From positions 8,432,001-8,496,000 of the forward strand of contig NZ_JACCBA010000001.1 in NCBI RefSeq assembly GCF_013409365.1: a stretch of 64,000 bases of DNA, read 5' to 3'. The notes beneath the pieces were generated by a model that saw nothing but the letters and a program-made list of their open reading frames with translations, was not told the DNA's origin and searched no databases. The stretch comes from Actinomadura luteofluorescens (GTDB lineage: Bacteria > Actinomycetota > Actinomycetes > Streptosporangiales > Streptosporangiaceae). A program made the position numbers and the translations under genes. This document shows positions 18,844 through 27,638 of the stretch, in pieces; the first letter of the stretch is position 1, and every line of letters starts with the position of its first letter.

Positions 18844-19195
18844 ACACATGAGGACTGGGGTCGGAGGCGCGGATCCCGAACCGCGGCCAGCAGGTACATA
18901 CCAGTACCTGGGCGGTGAGCGCGGGCGGCCAGGCGGGGGCCCAACTCCCGGGCTTTTGGGCTGCCAGCGATGGCGCCGGTGGTGGCGGCGATCAGGTCGG
19001 CCAACTGCAGGTGCGGGACGTGCTGGGAGTCGGCGGTGACAATGGGCAGCACCACATGCCTGGGTTTGACGTATTCGGGGCCGTCGTTGGTCAGCGCCAG
19101 CGCCTCGACCAGCCAGCGGCGCCCCTCACGCGTCCGCCGCCGGGTTTGTGGGCGATCATGATGCCAAGGGCGCCGTGGTCGACCAGGTGGATTGA
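18844..19195 (-). pseudogene. DUF3800 protein fragment
   Basis: One frame gives HLVDHGALGIMIAHKPGGG; after a frame change near 19135 the next gives RRWLVEALALTNDGPEYV, then VVLPIVTADSQHVPHLQLAD, then LIAATTGAIAGSPKARELG. The ADS..VP.LQLADL segment is the hallmark C-terminal motif of DUF3800, an RNase H-like family of mobile and defence loci. The N-terminus is missing where an ISL3 fragment begins at 19196. The C-terminus passes into the repeat region without a clear end. Confidence 0.55.
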
Positions 19196-19571
19196 CACCC
19201 GTTCCCTCGCCCGCCCCGACAATCTCAAGCCCGACCAGCACGAACTCCTCGCCAAGACCACCGGAGCCTGCCCGGAGATGAGCGCCCTCGCCGTCCTGGT
19301 CCGCGCCTTCGCCCGGCTCCTGGCCCCCGCCAAAGACAACGCAGACCGGCTGCAAGAGTGGATCAGCACCGCCGAAAAGGTGAAAATGCCGAACCTCCAC
19401 TCGTTCATCCGCGGGCTGCGACTCGACCTCGACGCCGTCCGTGCCGCTCTGACCAGCGACTATCACAACGGCGGAACCGAAGGCGCCATTACCAAGACCA
19501 AGATGATCAAGAGACAGAGGTACGGCCGGGCAGGCTTCCACCTCCTGCGCCACCGCATCCTCCTCGGATGA
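19196..19571 (+). pseudogene. ISL3-family transposase C-terminal fragment
   Basis: The frame reads DTRSLARPDNLKPDQHELLA, LAVLVRAFARLLAP, LHSFIRGLRLDLDAVRAAL, then GAITKTKMIKRQRYGRAGFH ending LLRHRILLG. This is the last third of ISL3 transposases, including the NG..EG.I.K.K..KRQ.YGRAGF signature with the final catalytic Glu. Nothing upstream belongs to it, so about two thirds of the gene is deleted. Confidence 0.75.
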
Positions 19572-19795
19572 GCCTCACCCTCCGCTACCACCGAAAGAAC
19601 GACAGAGCCGGAAACCCTACAGTCCCCACTTTGGCCGAGCCCGGCGGTTAGGGTCGCGTCCCCCCGCTTCTGCCGCTACGGGGTGAGTCGGCGGCCGTGG
19701 CGCACGCGCTGAACCGTGGGTCCGCTTCGTGCGCGCGCAGGACGCTTGGAGGCTGGGATCGCGGAATGGGCGAGTGGACTGGGTGCGAGCCACAT
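19572..19795. other. Gap with no supported feature
   Basis: A 224-bp GC-rich spacer between the ISL3 remnant and the first IS5-type element. I see no gene, repeat or clear hairpin in it. Confidence 0.4.
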
Positions 19796-20710
19796 CTAGG
19801 CCGTGTTTCGAAGTAGGTGGAGCCATTCGTTGATGGCGGTGATCTCGAGGGTTGCCTGGTAGCGGACGGAGAGCTTGTCGTATCTGGTGGCCACGGCGCG
19901 GTGGCGCTTGAGGCGGTTGATGCCGCACTCCACGGCGTGGCGACCGCGGTAGTCATCCGGGTCGAAGGCGGGTGGACGGCCGCCGTGGCGGCCCCGCCGC
20001 TGCCGGTGCCGGGCCTGGTCGGACGGGACCGGGATCGTGGCGGCGATGCCGCGGCGGCGCAGGTGAGCACGGATCGCGCGGGAGGAGTACGCCTTGTCGG
20101 CCCGCACCCGATCGGGGCGCGTGCGGGGATGGCCCGGCCCGGGGCGGGCGACTCTGATCCCGGCCATCACGGCTTGGAATTGCGGGGCGTCCCCGCGCTG
20201 CCCGGCGGTCACGACCATCGACAGCGGCATCTGCCCCTGCTCGCAGGCCAGGTGCACCTTGGTCGACAACCCGCCGCGTGAGCGCCCCATTGCGTGATCG
20301 TCCGGCTCGGTGGCCGTCCCGCCGGGTGGCTCGCGCTGCAGGTCACCACGCCGCCGGGCTCCGGCGGCGTGCTGATGGGCCCGCATGATCGTGGAATCGA
20401 CGTTCACCTCCCAGGTGATCAGCCCGGCGGCATCGGCCCGCGTCTGCAGGGCGGCAAGGATCCGCGCCCAGGCGCCGTTGCGCTGCCAGCGGCGAAACAA
20501 CCCGTAGACCGCCTGCCAGGAGCCGTAGCACTCGGGCACGTCCCGCCACGGTGCACCGGTCCGCACCCGCCAGCGGATCCCGTCAATGAGCTGCCGTTTG
20601 GTCCACTTCGACGGTCGACCCGGCCGCCTGGAGACGGGCAGCAGCGGCCCCAGGATCGCCCATTGCGCGTCGGTCAGGTCGAACCGCCTCGTCACCGCTA
20701 GGGTGGCCAC
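19796..20710 (-). CDS. IS5-family transposase, intact
   Basis: A 304-residue DDE transposase in one open frame. HTH-like start [17 protein letters not shown], first Asp in [18 protein letters not shown], second in [16 protein letters not shown] and Glu in [20 protein letters not shown]. The stop codon TAG lies at 19796-19798, outside the inverted repeat: it is supplied by the duplicated CTA target site. It looks able to transpose. Confidence 0.9.
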   Translation of the reverse strand: MATLAVTRRFDLTDAQWAILGPLLPVSRRPGRPSKWTKRQLIDGIRWRVRTGAPWRDVPECYGSWQAVYGLFRRWQRNGAWARILAALQTRADAAGLITWEVNVDSTIMRAHQHAAGARRRGDLQREPPGGTATEPDDHAMGRSRGGLSTKVHLACEQGQMPLSMVVTAGQRGDAPQFQAVMAGIRVARPGPGHPRTRPDRVRADKAYSSRAIRAHLRRRGIAATIPVPSDQARHRQRRGRHGGRPPAFDPDDYRGRHAVECGINRLKRHRAVATRYDKLSVRYQATLEITAINEWLHLLRNTA

Positions 20711-20815
20711 GAGGTCTCCGGTTATGGGTTCTTCTTGGTCGATGAACCATCTACCGGAGACCTCACTGCGTCCGGCTCACAACACGCCGATGCTCACCCC
20801 ACTTCGAAACACGCC
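19799..20815. mobile_element. IS5-family element, copy A
   Basis: 1017 bp with terminal inverted repeats sharing CGTGTTTCGAAGT and flanked by CTA at 19796-19798 and 20816-20818, the 3-bp duplication typical of this IS5 group. It carries one intact transposase on the minus strand. The right CTA is shared with copy B, which starts at once. Confidence 0.88.
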
Positions 20816-21711
20816 CTAGGGCGTGTTTTGTGGATCGTGGTTGAGCCAGAGGATGAGGCTGGCGATGGTGACGACGGCGCGGTAGTGGGCGGCGAGTTTG
20901 TCGTAGCGGGTGGCCAGGCCGCGGAAGCGTTTGAGCTGGTTGAAGCAGCGTTCGACGACGTTGCGGCGGCGGTAGCGGTCCCGGTCGAAGCCGCAGCGGC
21001 GGTGTCCGCGGCGGGCGCGGGCGGCGAGCTGGTCGCTGCGTTCGGGGATGGTGTGCGGGATGCGCCGCTGCCGCAGTTAGTCGCGGATGATGCGGGTGGA
21101 GTAGCCCTTGTCGGCGATCAGGTGCCCGGGCCGGGTGCGCGGTCGGCCCGGCCCGGTCCGAGGGATGGCGATGGCTTCGACGACCTCGATCAGCCGGGTG
21201 CAGTCGTTGATGTTGCCGGCGGTGAGGGTGAAGGCCAGCGGCAGGCCGCGCCCGTCGCAGGCCAGGTGGATCTTGGTGGTCAGTCCGCCGCGGGATCGCC
21301 CGAGCGCCTGCCCGAATTCCTGCCCGTCGGCTGGTGATGCCGGGTTCGTCCCCGGCCGTTCCCCTTTTTGCGGGCGCCGGCGGCGTGCTGGTGGGCGCGC
21401 ACGATGGTGGAGTCCACGCACACCGCCGACCAGTCCACCACCCCGATCGCGTCATCGTGGACCTGGACGTGCGCCAGCAGCCGCTCCCAGGTCCCGTCCC
21501 TACTCCAGCGGCGGAACCGCTGGTAGAGCGTCTGCCAGGGCCCGTAGCGTTCGGGCACGTCCCGCCAGTCCGCGCCGGTCCGGACCTTCCACAAGATCCC
21601 GTTGATCACCTGCCGGTGGTCACGCCACCGCCCACCAGGCCCCGAAGCCACCGGCAGCAACGGCTCAATCCGCGCCCACGCCGCATCGGTCAACTCATGT
21701 CGCCGCACCAT
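20816..21711 (-). pseudogene. IS5-family transposase of copy B, broken
   Basis: OrfA (MVRRHELTDAAWARIEPLLP through [19 protein letters not shown]) shifts frame near 21380 into OrfB (ALGRSRGGLTTKIHLACDGR, then HLIADKGYSTRIIRD). The shift may be programmed, but a TAA at 21077-21079 then stops OrfB before the conserved NVVERCFNQLKRFRGLATRY containing the catalytic Glu. The downstream frame is otherwise open to a TAG at 20816-20818 provided by the CTA target site. The copy is probably inactive. Confidence 0.8.
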
Positions 21712-21759
21712 GGCCACCATCAAGCCACAAACCAAAGATCCAGATCCGCAAAACAGGCC
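20819..21759. mobile_element. IS5-family element, copy B
   Basis: 941 bp. The left end begins GGGCGTGTTTTGTGGAT and the reverse complement of the right end GGCCTGTTTTGCGGAT. CTA lies at both borders (20816-20818 and 21760-21762). It abuts copy A with only the CTA between them, so one inserted at the edge of the other. It is a different IS5 subgroup, with the transposase spread over two frames. Confidence 0.85.
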
Positions 21760-21880
21760 CTAGGCGAGGGCACGGGTCTCCTTGTGGGCGGCGGTGGTCT
21801 TGGTGAATGCCGCGGGGCGCCGTAAGGCTCAGGTCTCGTCGAACCGGGGGAGCCAGGCGGCGGCGGTGACCAGGGAGCCA

Positions 21881-22012
21881 CGGGAGCCAGTTTCGGGAAC
21901 CACCGCAGCCAGGCTCCCTTCGACTCAACGCGACGTAGTCAGGGCGTTCGTGCAGGTGAGAGGCTTCCCGTTCGACTCAGAACGACCTAGATCGACTTGC
22001 CTGCTTTGCTTC
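21881..22012. repeat. 132-bp att-associated repeat, copy 1
   Basis: It runs from CGGGAGCCAGTTTCGGG to CTGCTTTGCTTC and matches 35440-35571 over the same 132-bp length with scattered substitutions. At copy 2 the tRNA-Val-like att sequence follows directly; here it does not: after GCTTTGCTTC the sequence reads TCGTGCTACAGG. It may mark a decayed attachment site and the left border of the CRISPR-bearing segment. Confidence 0.75.
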
Positions 22013-22154
22013 TCGTGCTACAGGGGACCGTTTTGGGCATGGGCCTTGGACCGACTCGGCTATGTTCGCGGGAACGCCGACACCTGAGAATGCCCACTCA
22101 TACGTCTCCCAGCAGTTTGACAGATAGACGCCGCCGCACCTCCCGCGTCGCCGC

Positions 22155-23309
22155 TCACGAAAGCTGCGGAGCGAAGCCATCCGGAAGCCCATGCGGCCGC
22201 CTCCCGGTTGCCCCCACGAAGGAGACCACGCTGTTGTCAGTGAACTCTGCGTTGCTGAAATCGACTGTGCCGTTCACGAACTTGGAGCCGTTGAAGTCGA
22301 CCTCGCCGGCGGAGAACTTCGCTTCGATGAAGAGGATCTCGCCGCCCGTGAACTCCGCACCGGAGAAGTAGATGCTGGCACCCATGAACGCCGCGCCGAC
22401 GAAATAGACAGTGCCGCCCGTGAACTCCGCACCCACGAAGCTGACCGTACCGTCCGTGAACTGCACGTTTAGGAAGTCAACCGTGCCGCCCGTGAACCGC
22501 GCTGCCCTGAAATCGGCCGTGCCGCTCGCAAATCGAGTGCCGCTGAGATCGAGACGCCCTGAGGCAAAGGCGGCACCGGTGAAGAGGGTAGCGCCGGTGA
22601 AGACGGCACCGTGGAGGTCGCCGCCGTCGAAGACGACGTCAGTGAAGTCGAAGTCGTGGTCCCGCCAGGAGACCGAGGCGTCGTCGCGCAGGTGGTTGCC
22701 GATGATGCGGATGACGGTGTGGCGAACCTCGCGGAGTGCCCGGTAACCGGCACGGGCGCGGAAGTGAGCTTCATACCCGGCCGGGTCCGCGCCTTCATCG
22801 GGACGGTCGCCGGGATCGGGATCGTAGGGCAGGCGCAGGTAGGCGCACAGCACGTCGATGCAGGTCTGACGGAGCTGGGGAGTGGGGGCGTCGTCTGCCA
22901 GACCGGCCACGGCGTGCACTCCGCCCAACTGCACGGCGGGGGAGGGATCGCCGAGTTGGGCGACCGCAGCGGTGAACCGGTCGCTGTGCAATTTGGTGTC
23001 CTCGCGCAACGCGCTGTTCTCCTCGGTGCGCTGTTTGCGATAGGCCACCACCAAGGCCACCAAGCCACCCACGCCGGCGACCATGGCGAATGACAACTTC
23101 ACCAGGTCGAACAGCACCTTGGAGTCGATCTGCTTCTCGTGCTTGACGCCGTGCACGTCCAGCAGCCGCAGTCCCGACCACAACGCCACGCCGGCGATCA
23201 GCACGGCACAGGTGAACGTGACCGGCAGCGCGATCCACATCGGCGCCAGTTGCACCGGCCGACGCGATCGGCTCTTGTCGGACCGCCGCTCAGGCTTTGC
23301 ATTGCCCAC
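22155..23309 (-). CDS. Membrane-anchored pentapeptide-repeat protein
   Basis: A 384-residue protein of unknown function. After a basic start come two hydrophobic segments (WIALPVTFTCAVLIAGVAL near 25-45 and LVKLSFAMVAGVGGLVALVV near 69-88), then a helical linker (LHSDRFTAAVAQLGD, AVAGLAD). From about 215 on there is a long right-handed beta-helix of pentapeptide-like units (ADFRAARFTGG, VDFLNVQFTDG, VYFVGAAFMGA). This two-TM plus pentapeptide layout recurs in actinomycetes. It has no fixed partner here, lying between the att-like repeat and an IS3 scrap. Confidence 0.8.
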   Translation of the reverse strand: MGNAKPERRSDKSRSRRPVQLAPMWIALPVTFTCAVLIAGVALWSGLRLLDVHGVKHEKQIDSKVLFDLVKLSFAMVAGVGGLVALVVAYRKQRTEENSALREDTKLHSDRFTAAVAQLGDPSPAVQLGGVHAVAGLADDAPTPQLRQTCIDVLCAYLRLPYDPDPGDRPDEGADPAGYEAHFRARAGYRALREVRHTVIRIIGNHLRDDASVSWRDHDFDFTDVVFDGGDLHGAVFTGATLFTGAAFASGRLDLSGTRFASGTADFRAARFTGGTVDFLNVQFTDGTVSFVGAEFTGGTVYFVGAAFMGASIYFSGAEFTGGEILFIEAKFSAGEVDFNGSKFVNGTVDFSNAEFTDNSVVSFVGATGRRPHGLPDGFAPQLS

Positions 23310-23574
23310 CTAAGTCAGACGCGCCCGCCCCGCCCCGCGTTCACCAACAAAACGAGTTCCCACACGACCGCGCCGTCGCAGCAGCCAAGGCACTACGCCG
23401 GGCCAGGCTCGGGGATCGTCTCCTGACCGAGGTGCAGCCATCGGCGTCGACCGACTCCTAGGTCCGCGGCAGGGGTGCCGACGGCGGGACGCCACCGAGA
23501 CCAACCGCGACAAGACGGCAATCGCCGCCCTCTCCCACGCCTCATAGTCGGTCAACCGGCGGCCATGGGCTCCG

Positions 23575-23753
23575 AGCAAGTACCTGTGTGGCTGGTCGAG
23601 CTCGGCCGCGAAGAAACCCGCCGCTGCCTTCAGGGTCTCATTCGCCCGCCGCAACTCGGCGTTCTCGCGCTTGAGCCGCTTGAGCTCCGCCGAATCCTCG
23701 GTCGTGGTCCCCGGCAGGGCGCCGGCGTCGACCTCGGCCCCGACGCACCTCAC
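23575..23753 (-). pseudogene. IS3-family OrfA C-terminal scrap
   Basis: The frame reads EDSAELKRLKRENAELRRAN and ETLKAAAGFFAAELDQPHR, the coiled-coil end of an IS3 OrfA just before the frameshift site. OrfB is absent downstream and the HTH part absent upstream. It is a short IS relic. Confidence 0.65.
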
Positions 23754-23780
23754 CCAACGACCTTGAAATTGCCCCGGTGC

Positions 23781-24872
23781 TCAGGCTGGGAAAGGGTCAT
23801 ATCCGCTGGTTTCCCTGTTGAAGGTGTAGGCCGTCCAGCGATCAGGTTGGACGTTGGCCAGGCGCGCGCCGAGCGCCACCGCGATGACGACGGGGCCGTT
23901 CAGGAAGACGGCGCGCCTGCCGGTGCGAGCCGTCGCCGACAGCGGTGCGTCCCGCCATGCTCGGCAGGCCTGTTCCACGATGGCCGTGAAGGTGGCCGAG
24001 TCCTCGGTCAGTTGTCCCGGCGCCGAGCGCCGCAGCAGCAACAGGTTCCCCATGCCGTACTCCCTGCAGGCGGCCCGCACCGGCTCCACGAAGTCGCCGC
24101 CTTGGGCTTGGACGTCCACGGCGAGCGCCGTCCTGGACGGATCGCCGCTCTCGATGACCTCGATCGACTCGGCCACCAGGAGCGTTCCACTGGAGCGCTC
24201 CTCGCGCAACGTCACCGCCGGGAAGTGCGTGGCGGAGGCCGACGTCCTATGCGGCGAGTACAAGACAACCTCGCGGGGCAGGGACTGCCCGAGCTTGGCG
24301 CCGTAGCGGAACCCGACGGCCAGCGGCATCGTCGGGAACAGATCGATACGGGGGACGCTGCCTGTCATGGCCTCCACCATTGTCGTGGCGGCGACGGTCT
24401 CTTCGGCGAGCGCGTCGACCCCGGTGACCGGCCACGGGGGAGCGGCTGGCAGTGCCAGCGTCGTCCGCACCGTCATCTTGCGGTCGGCCCGGCTGTGCTC
24501 GACGGCCGTCCGGTCGAACTGCTCGGCGTGCGCGACGCCCCGCCCAGGCTCAACCGCCGTGACGACCACGCCGATGCTGGCTTTGGCCTCGGCACGATAA
24601 CGGAGCCAGGCGCCGATCAACGCCAGAGCGACCCCGGTGCCTAAGCCGAGCACGAACCACCAGCGTCCGCCGGACTCGTCGGTGACGAGCGTTTTGGCCG
24701 CCTCTACCCCGAACCCGCCCGCGATCGCTCCGCCGAGCCCGCTCCACAACGCCCCGTCGGTGAGGATCCTCCGTCCCGCGGACGGAGGATGCGCCACACC
24801 GCCGGCGACGGTCATGGTCGGCACGCTGGTGGCGTTTTCGACCATTTCGAGCCTGCTCTCGTTCGGGGGCAT
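23781..24872 (-). CDS. Two-TM SAVED-domain protein, candidate membrane effector
   Basis: A 363-residue protein divergent from the III-D CRISPR genes with a 125-bp gap. Two hydrophobic helices lie near 41-58 (ALWSGLGGAIAGGFGVEA) and 71-90 (WWFVLGLGTGVALALIGAWL). The remaining 260 residues have the SAVED layout and end in FLNGPVVIAVALGARLANVQ, W.AYTFNRE and Y.PFPA, parallel to the end of the CBASS effector here (FLACPMGLAVLLGNRWNRL). SAVED domains bind cyclic oligonucleotides. I infer that a Cas10-made cyclic oligoadenylate would trigger a membrane response, as membrane CARF proteins do. No protease or nuclease motif is present. Confidence 0.75.
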   Translation of the reverse strand: MPPNESRLEMVENATSVPTMTVAGGVAHPPSAGRRILTDGALWSGLGGAIAGGFGVEAAKTLVTDESGGRWWFVLGLGTGVALALIGAWLRYRAEAKASIGVVVTAVEPGRGVAHAEQFDRTAVEHSRADRKMTVRTTLALPAAPPWPVTGVDALAEETVAATTMVEAMTGSVPRIDLFPTMPLAVGFRYGAKLGQSLPREVVLYSPHRTSASATHFPAVTLREERSSGTLLVAESIEVIESGDPSRTALAVDVQAQGGDFVEPVRAACREYGMGNLLLLRRSAPGQLTEDSATFTAIVEQACRAWRDAPLSATARTGRRAVFLNGPVVIAVALGARLANVQPDRWTAYTFNRETSGYDPFPA

Positions 24873-24997
24873 CTCATAACCTACTGATGGACGGGCCTGG
24901 CGCGGTGGGTCCGCTTCCGGTCACCGTGCGAGGGCGCGTGCTGGGTCTGGTTGGCTCGGAGCGTCCGTCGAGCCGACCCGAGCGCCGAGGAGAACGC
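24873..24997. promoter_or_regulatory. Divergent promoter region between SAVED and cas genes
   Basis: The 125-bp gap between the divergent TM-SAVED and cas starts must hold promoters for both. I see no clear -10/-35 pair. The cas start at 24998 has GAGGAG 6 bp upstream. Confidence 0.4.
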
Positions 24998-27178
24998 ATG
25001 GCACAGCAGAGTGGCCGAGCACCCGACTTCCGGGGAGAGCCCTTTCTGAACCCCTACACGTTCGTGCCGGCCTTCCCGCGGGACGGTTTTCCTGAATCGG
25101 TGGACGATGGCGAGCCGTACGGCAACGACCGGCTACGTCCCAGTCTCTGGACCGGGACGATCGGGGTCCGGCTCACCGTGCGGACTCCGCTGCTGCTTCT
25201 GGACGCGGCGCGGGCCTTCGAGGCGGAGAGCGGCAGCGAGGGGCACTTGGCGTATCCTCTGCTGGCCAGAAACGGTCTGCCACATCTGCCCGCCACCTCC
25301 GTTAAGGGCATGCTCCGCTCCGCCTACGAGGCGATCACCGGGTCGAGGTTCGGGGTATTCACGGGGCATAACGTACCGCCCGGCTGGCGGCGTCCTGCCG
25401 AGGACGGGGCGCGGATGAAACCGGTCCGGGTGCTGTCGGTGAGCGAGAAACCCGACCGCGTGCGGATCGAGTACTGCGAGCAGGCACGGCTGCCGGCCTA
25501 CGAACTGCCCGAGAAGCGGGTCAAGCCCCTTCCCTATCAAGGGACGACCAGACTGCCGAGGCATGGTGAGGCCGTCACCGTACGGATCGGCCGTAAGAGC
25601 GGCCGCCGCGGCGGCAGGTCGTTCTTCAAGCCGTGGACGGTCCGAAGCATCGTTCCGCGCGGCGAAGGCGAGCCAGCACGAGGCGACTGGGGCGACGATG
25701 AGGAGAAAGTGGTCAACGGCTACGTCTGGGCGACGCTGCAGAACACCGTGGGAAAGGTCTACGAACGCGTCTTCTTCCAGCCCGATCACCCCAGAACCGT
25801 GGTCCTGGACGGCCAGTACGCGCGATGGAACGCTCTGATGGCAGACTACGCGGCCGCGCACACCCATGAGGACCTGCGTGCCCGCGGAGAAGGCGACGGA
25901 CTGACCTGGAGTCCGCACCTGCGCGACCCTGCGCGGGCGCGGCTGGAGCCCGGCGCTCTCTGCTGGGCCTATCAGCGGTCCGGCGGCGCCGACCTCTATC
26001 CGGTGATGATCCCGCGCGCTCTCGCCGCCCTGGCCCCGAAAGACATGCTGCCCGACGACCTGCGCCCTGCCCGCGCCTACGAGAAGTTGTCACCCGCCGA
26101 CCGGCTGTTCGGTTGGGTGGCGGCGGACGACGCGAACACGTTTCCCGCCGCGTATCGCGGCCAAGTGAGGATCAAGGGCGTCAGGTGCGAGGAGGAGACT
26201 GCGTCGGTGACCCGCTTCGTCGGCGACGGGCTCCCGCTGGCGATTCTCGGCGGCCCAAAGCCAGCGCAGGGACGCTTCTATAGGGCCAAGAGCCCTACCC
26301 GGCCTGATGAGCCACTCGACGATGGCGTTCCCAGGGGGAACGTGCACCTCGACGAGGGGCAAGGGTTGCGCGGCCGCAAGGTCTACTGGCACCACGCCCG
26401 CGTGGCGGGCGACCGGGAGTACTGGCGCGAGCCCGCCGATGGCCGGGACCCCACTCAGGACCCGCTGAACGGCCGGGATCACCGGGAGTTCCGGCGCCCC
26501 TGGGGACCGGTCGACGGTCCCGGCGGCGAAACCCAGCCCCGCCCGGACGGCAGAGCGCATGCCACCAGGCGGAACGCAGAGCAGCGCGACAATCAGAACA
26601 GATCGATTTGCGGGTGGATCGACGGCGGCAGCGGCTTCTCGTTCAGCATCGATGTCCGCGACCTGGACGGCGCCGAACTCGGCGCCCTGCTGTGGCTGCT
26701 GGAGTTGCCTGACGGATGCTTCCACCGGCTCGGCTTCGGCAAGCCGCTCGGCTTCGGCAGTGTCCGGTTGACGCTCGATAACGCCCGCACCACCCTGCAC
26801 AAGGGCGAGCGGTGGCAGGCGTACTACCGCGACCTCGGTGGCGAACTGCCACCTTCGACCGCGCCGCAGGAGGCCCGCGCCGAATACTCCGACCTCAGGA
26901 CGGAGGTGCCGGCCATCGGAAAGGCGGCCGAGGCGTTCCTCATCGCGGCGAGGGGATTCGATCTGCCGGTGCGATACCCGCGAGCCCGCGATCCCCGGAT
27001 GCGCCGGGCCCCCACGACCCCGCCGGACCCATCCGGGCAGAACTACAGCTGGTTTACCATCAACGAGAAGATCTCCAAAGGAGGTGGAGGGCAGCGGGGC
27101 CGCTCCCTGCCCTCCACCGTGGACGCTAAGCGAAAGGCTCTGCGCACCCATATGGGTGAACGTCGGCAGCAGGGATAG
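24998..27178 (+). CDS. Type III-D RAMP protein, TIGR03986-like (Cas7 with insertion)
   Basis: A 726-residue backbone subunit, the family starting with NPYTFVPAF. The Cas7 core has LPHLPATSVKGMLRSAYEAI (about 94-113), a large insertion of some 400 residues, then the closing RAMP segment with a Gly-rich HRLGFGKPLGFGSVRL near 578-592. Size and layout match the Cas7-insertion subunit of III-Dv complexes. At the position of the catalytic Asp in Csm3-like subunits the sequence reads LLARNGLPHLP, with no Asp, so I predict a structural, non-cleaving unit. The ATG at 24998 has GAGGAG 6 bp upstream. Confidence 0.8.
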   Translation: MAQQSGRAPDFRGEPFLNPYTFVPAFPRDGFPESVDDGEPYGNDRLRPSLWTGTIGVRLTVRTPLLLLDAARAFEAESGSEGHLAYPLLARNGLPHLPATSVKGMLRSAYEAITGSRFGVFTGHNVPPGWRRPAEDGARMKPVRVLSVSEKPDRVRIEYCEQARLPAYELPEKRVKPLPYQGTTRLPRHGEAVTVRIGRKSGRRGGRSFFKPWTVRSIVPRGEGEPARGDWGDDEEKVVNGYVWATLQNTVGKVYERVFFQPDHPRTVVLDGQYARWNALMADYAAAHTHEDLRARGEGDGLTWSPHLRDPARARLEPGALCWAYQRSGGADLYPVMIPRALAALAPKDMLPDDLRPARAYEKLSPADRLFGWVAADDANTFPAAYRGQVRIKGVRCEEETASVTRFVGDGLPLAILGGPKPAQGRFYRAKSPTRPDEPLDDGVPRGNVHLDEGQGLRGRKVYWHHARVAGDREYWREPADGRDPTQDPLNGRDHREFRRPWGPVDGPGGETQPRPDGRAHATRRNAEQRDNQNRSICGWIDGGSGFSFSIDVRDLDGAELGALLWLLELPDGCFHRLGFGKPLGFGSVRLTLDNARTTLHKGERWQAYYRDLGGELPPSTAPQEARAEYSDLRTEVPAIGKAAEAFLIAARGFDLPVRYPRARDPRMRRAPTTPPDPSGQNYSWFTINEKISKGGGGQRGRSLPSTVDAKRKALRTHMGERRQQG

Positions 27179-27193
27179 GAAGCCGCCAGCATG

Positions 27194-27235
27194 ACGATGG
27201 GGGAAGGTGCCCGCCCGGGCACCTTCCCCCATCGT
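27194..27235. terminator. Perfect 20-bp-arm hairpin after the first cas gene
   Basis: Two perfectly complementary 20-base arms, the left one ACGATGGGGGAAGGTGCCCG, around a CC loop, 15 bp after the stop at 27178. No T-run follows, as is common for actinomycete terminators. It should separate the first cas gene from cas10 transcriptionally. Confidence 0.8.
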
Positions 27236-27638
27236 TGATGCGCGTTCCGCTATGCGGAATCGTCTACCCGCCGCCACAAACGTCAATCTAAAAGCGATCT
27301 CATCGAATTAATTCGATGATTAACGAAAAACCTTACCCGTTGCAATCCGATACGGATCATCGAGCCCTGGGGGCTATTTAGTTACCCCGGGAATAACATG
27401 CTTCTAGCGGTTTCAATCCGATGCGGTGCAGTGGCGGCACCGTCGAGTATGCCCGCCGTTTCGCTCGCACGCAAGGCACCCGCCCCTACTCGCTCGAGTT
27501 GTGACCGGACTCGGTCAAGTGCATTAAGTGATCACTTCGTGGCGTCCGGTTCCCCTAATGTACCGCTCGCGTGGAGCTGCGAGGGGCATACGGATTTGTC
27601 CACCTTTACTTGTAGGCCGCCGCTGGGAGGTAAGTGGC
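27236..27638. promoter_or_regulatory. AT-richer leader before cas10, with palindrome and repeat-like pair
   Basis: A 400-bp gene-free stretch, markedly AT-richer than its surroundings at 27280-27420. It holds the perfect 18-bp palindrome CATCGAATTAATTCGATG (27301-27318), a plausible operator, and two copies of GTT-CAATCCGAT-CGG 71 bp apart (27339-27355 and 27410-27426). GTTTCAATCC resembles the start of many type III CRISPR repeats, but the similarity stops after 17 bases. It likely contains the promoter of cas10-csx10-cas7-csx19. Confidence 0.55.

Noticed and set aside
22191..22472. Plus-strand frame with repeated VNSAP/ELRT blocks
   Set aside because: Antisense of the pentapeptide repeats in the membrane protein at 22155-23309.
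24998..27178. Reading the first cas gene as a CBASS or toxin component
   Set aside because: The NPYTFVPAF start, Cas7 core motif and Gly-rich RAMP end, with Cas10, Csx10, Csx19 and Cas6 beside it, identify a CRISPR RAMP subunit.
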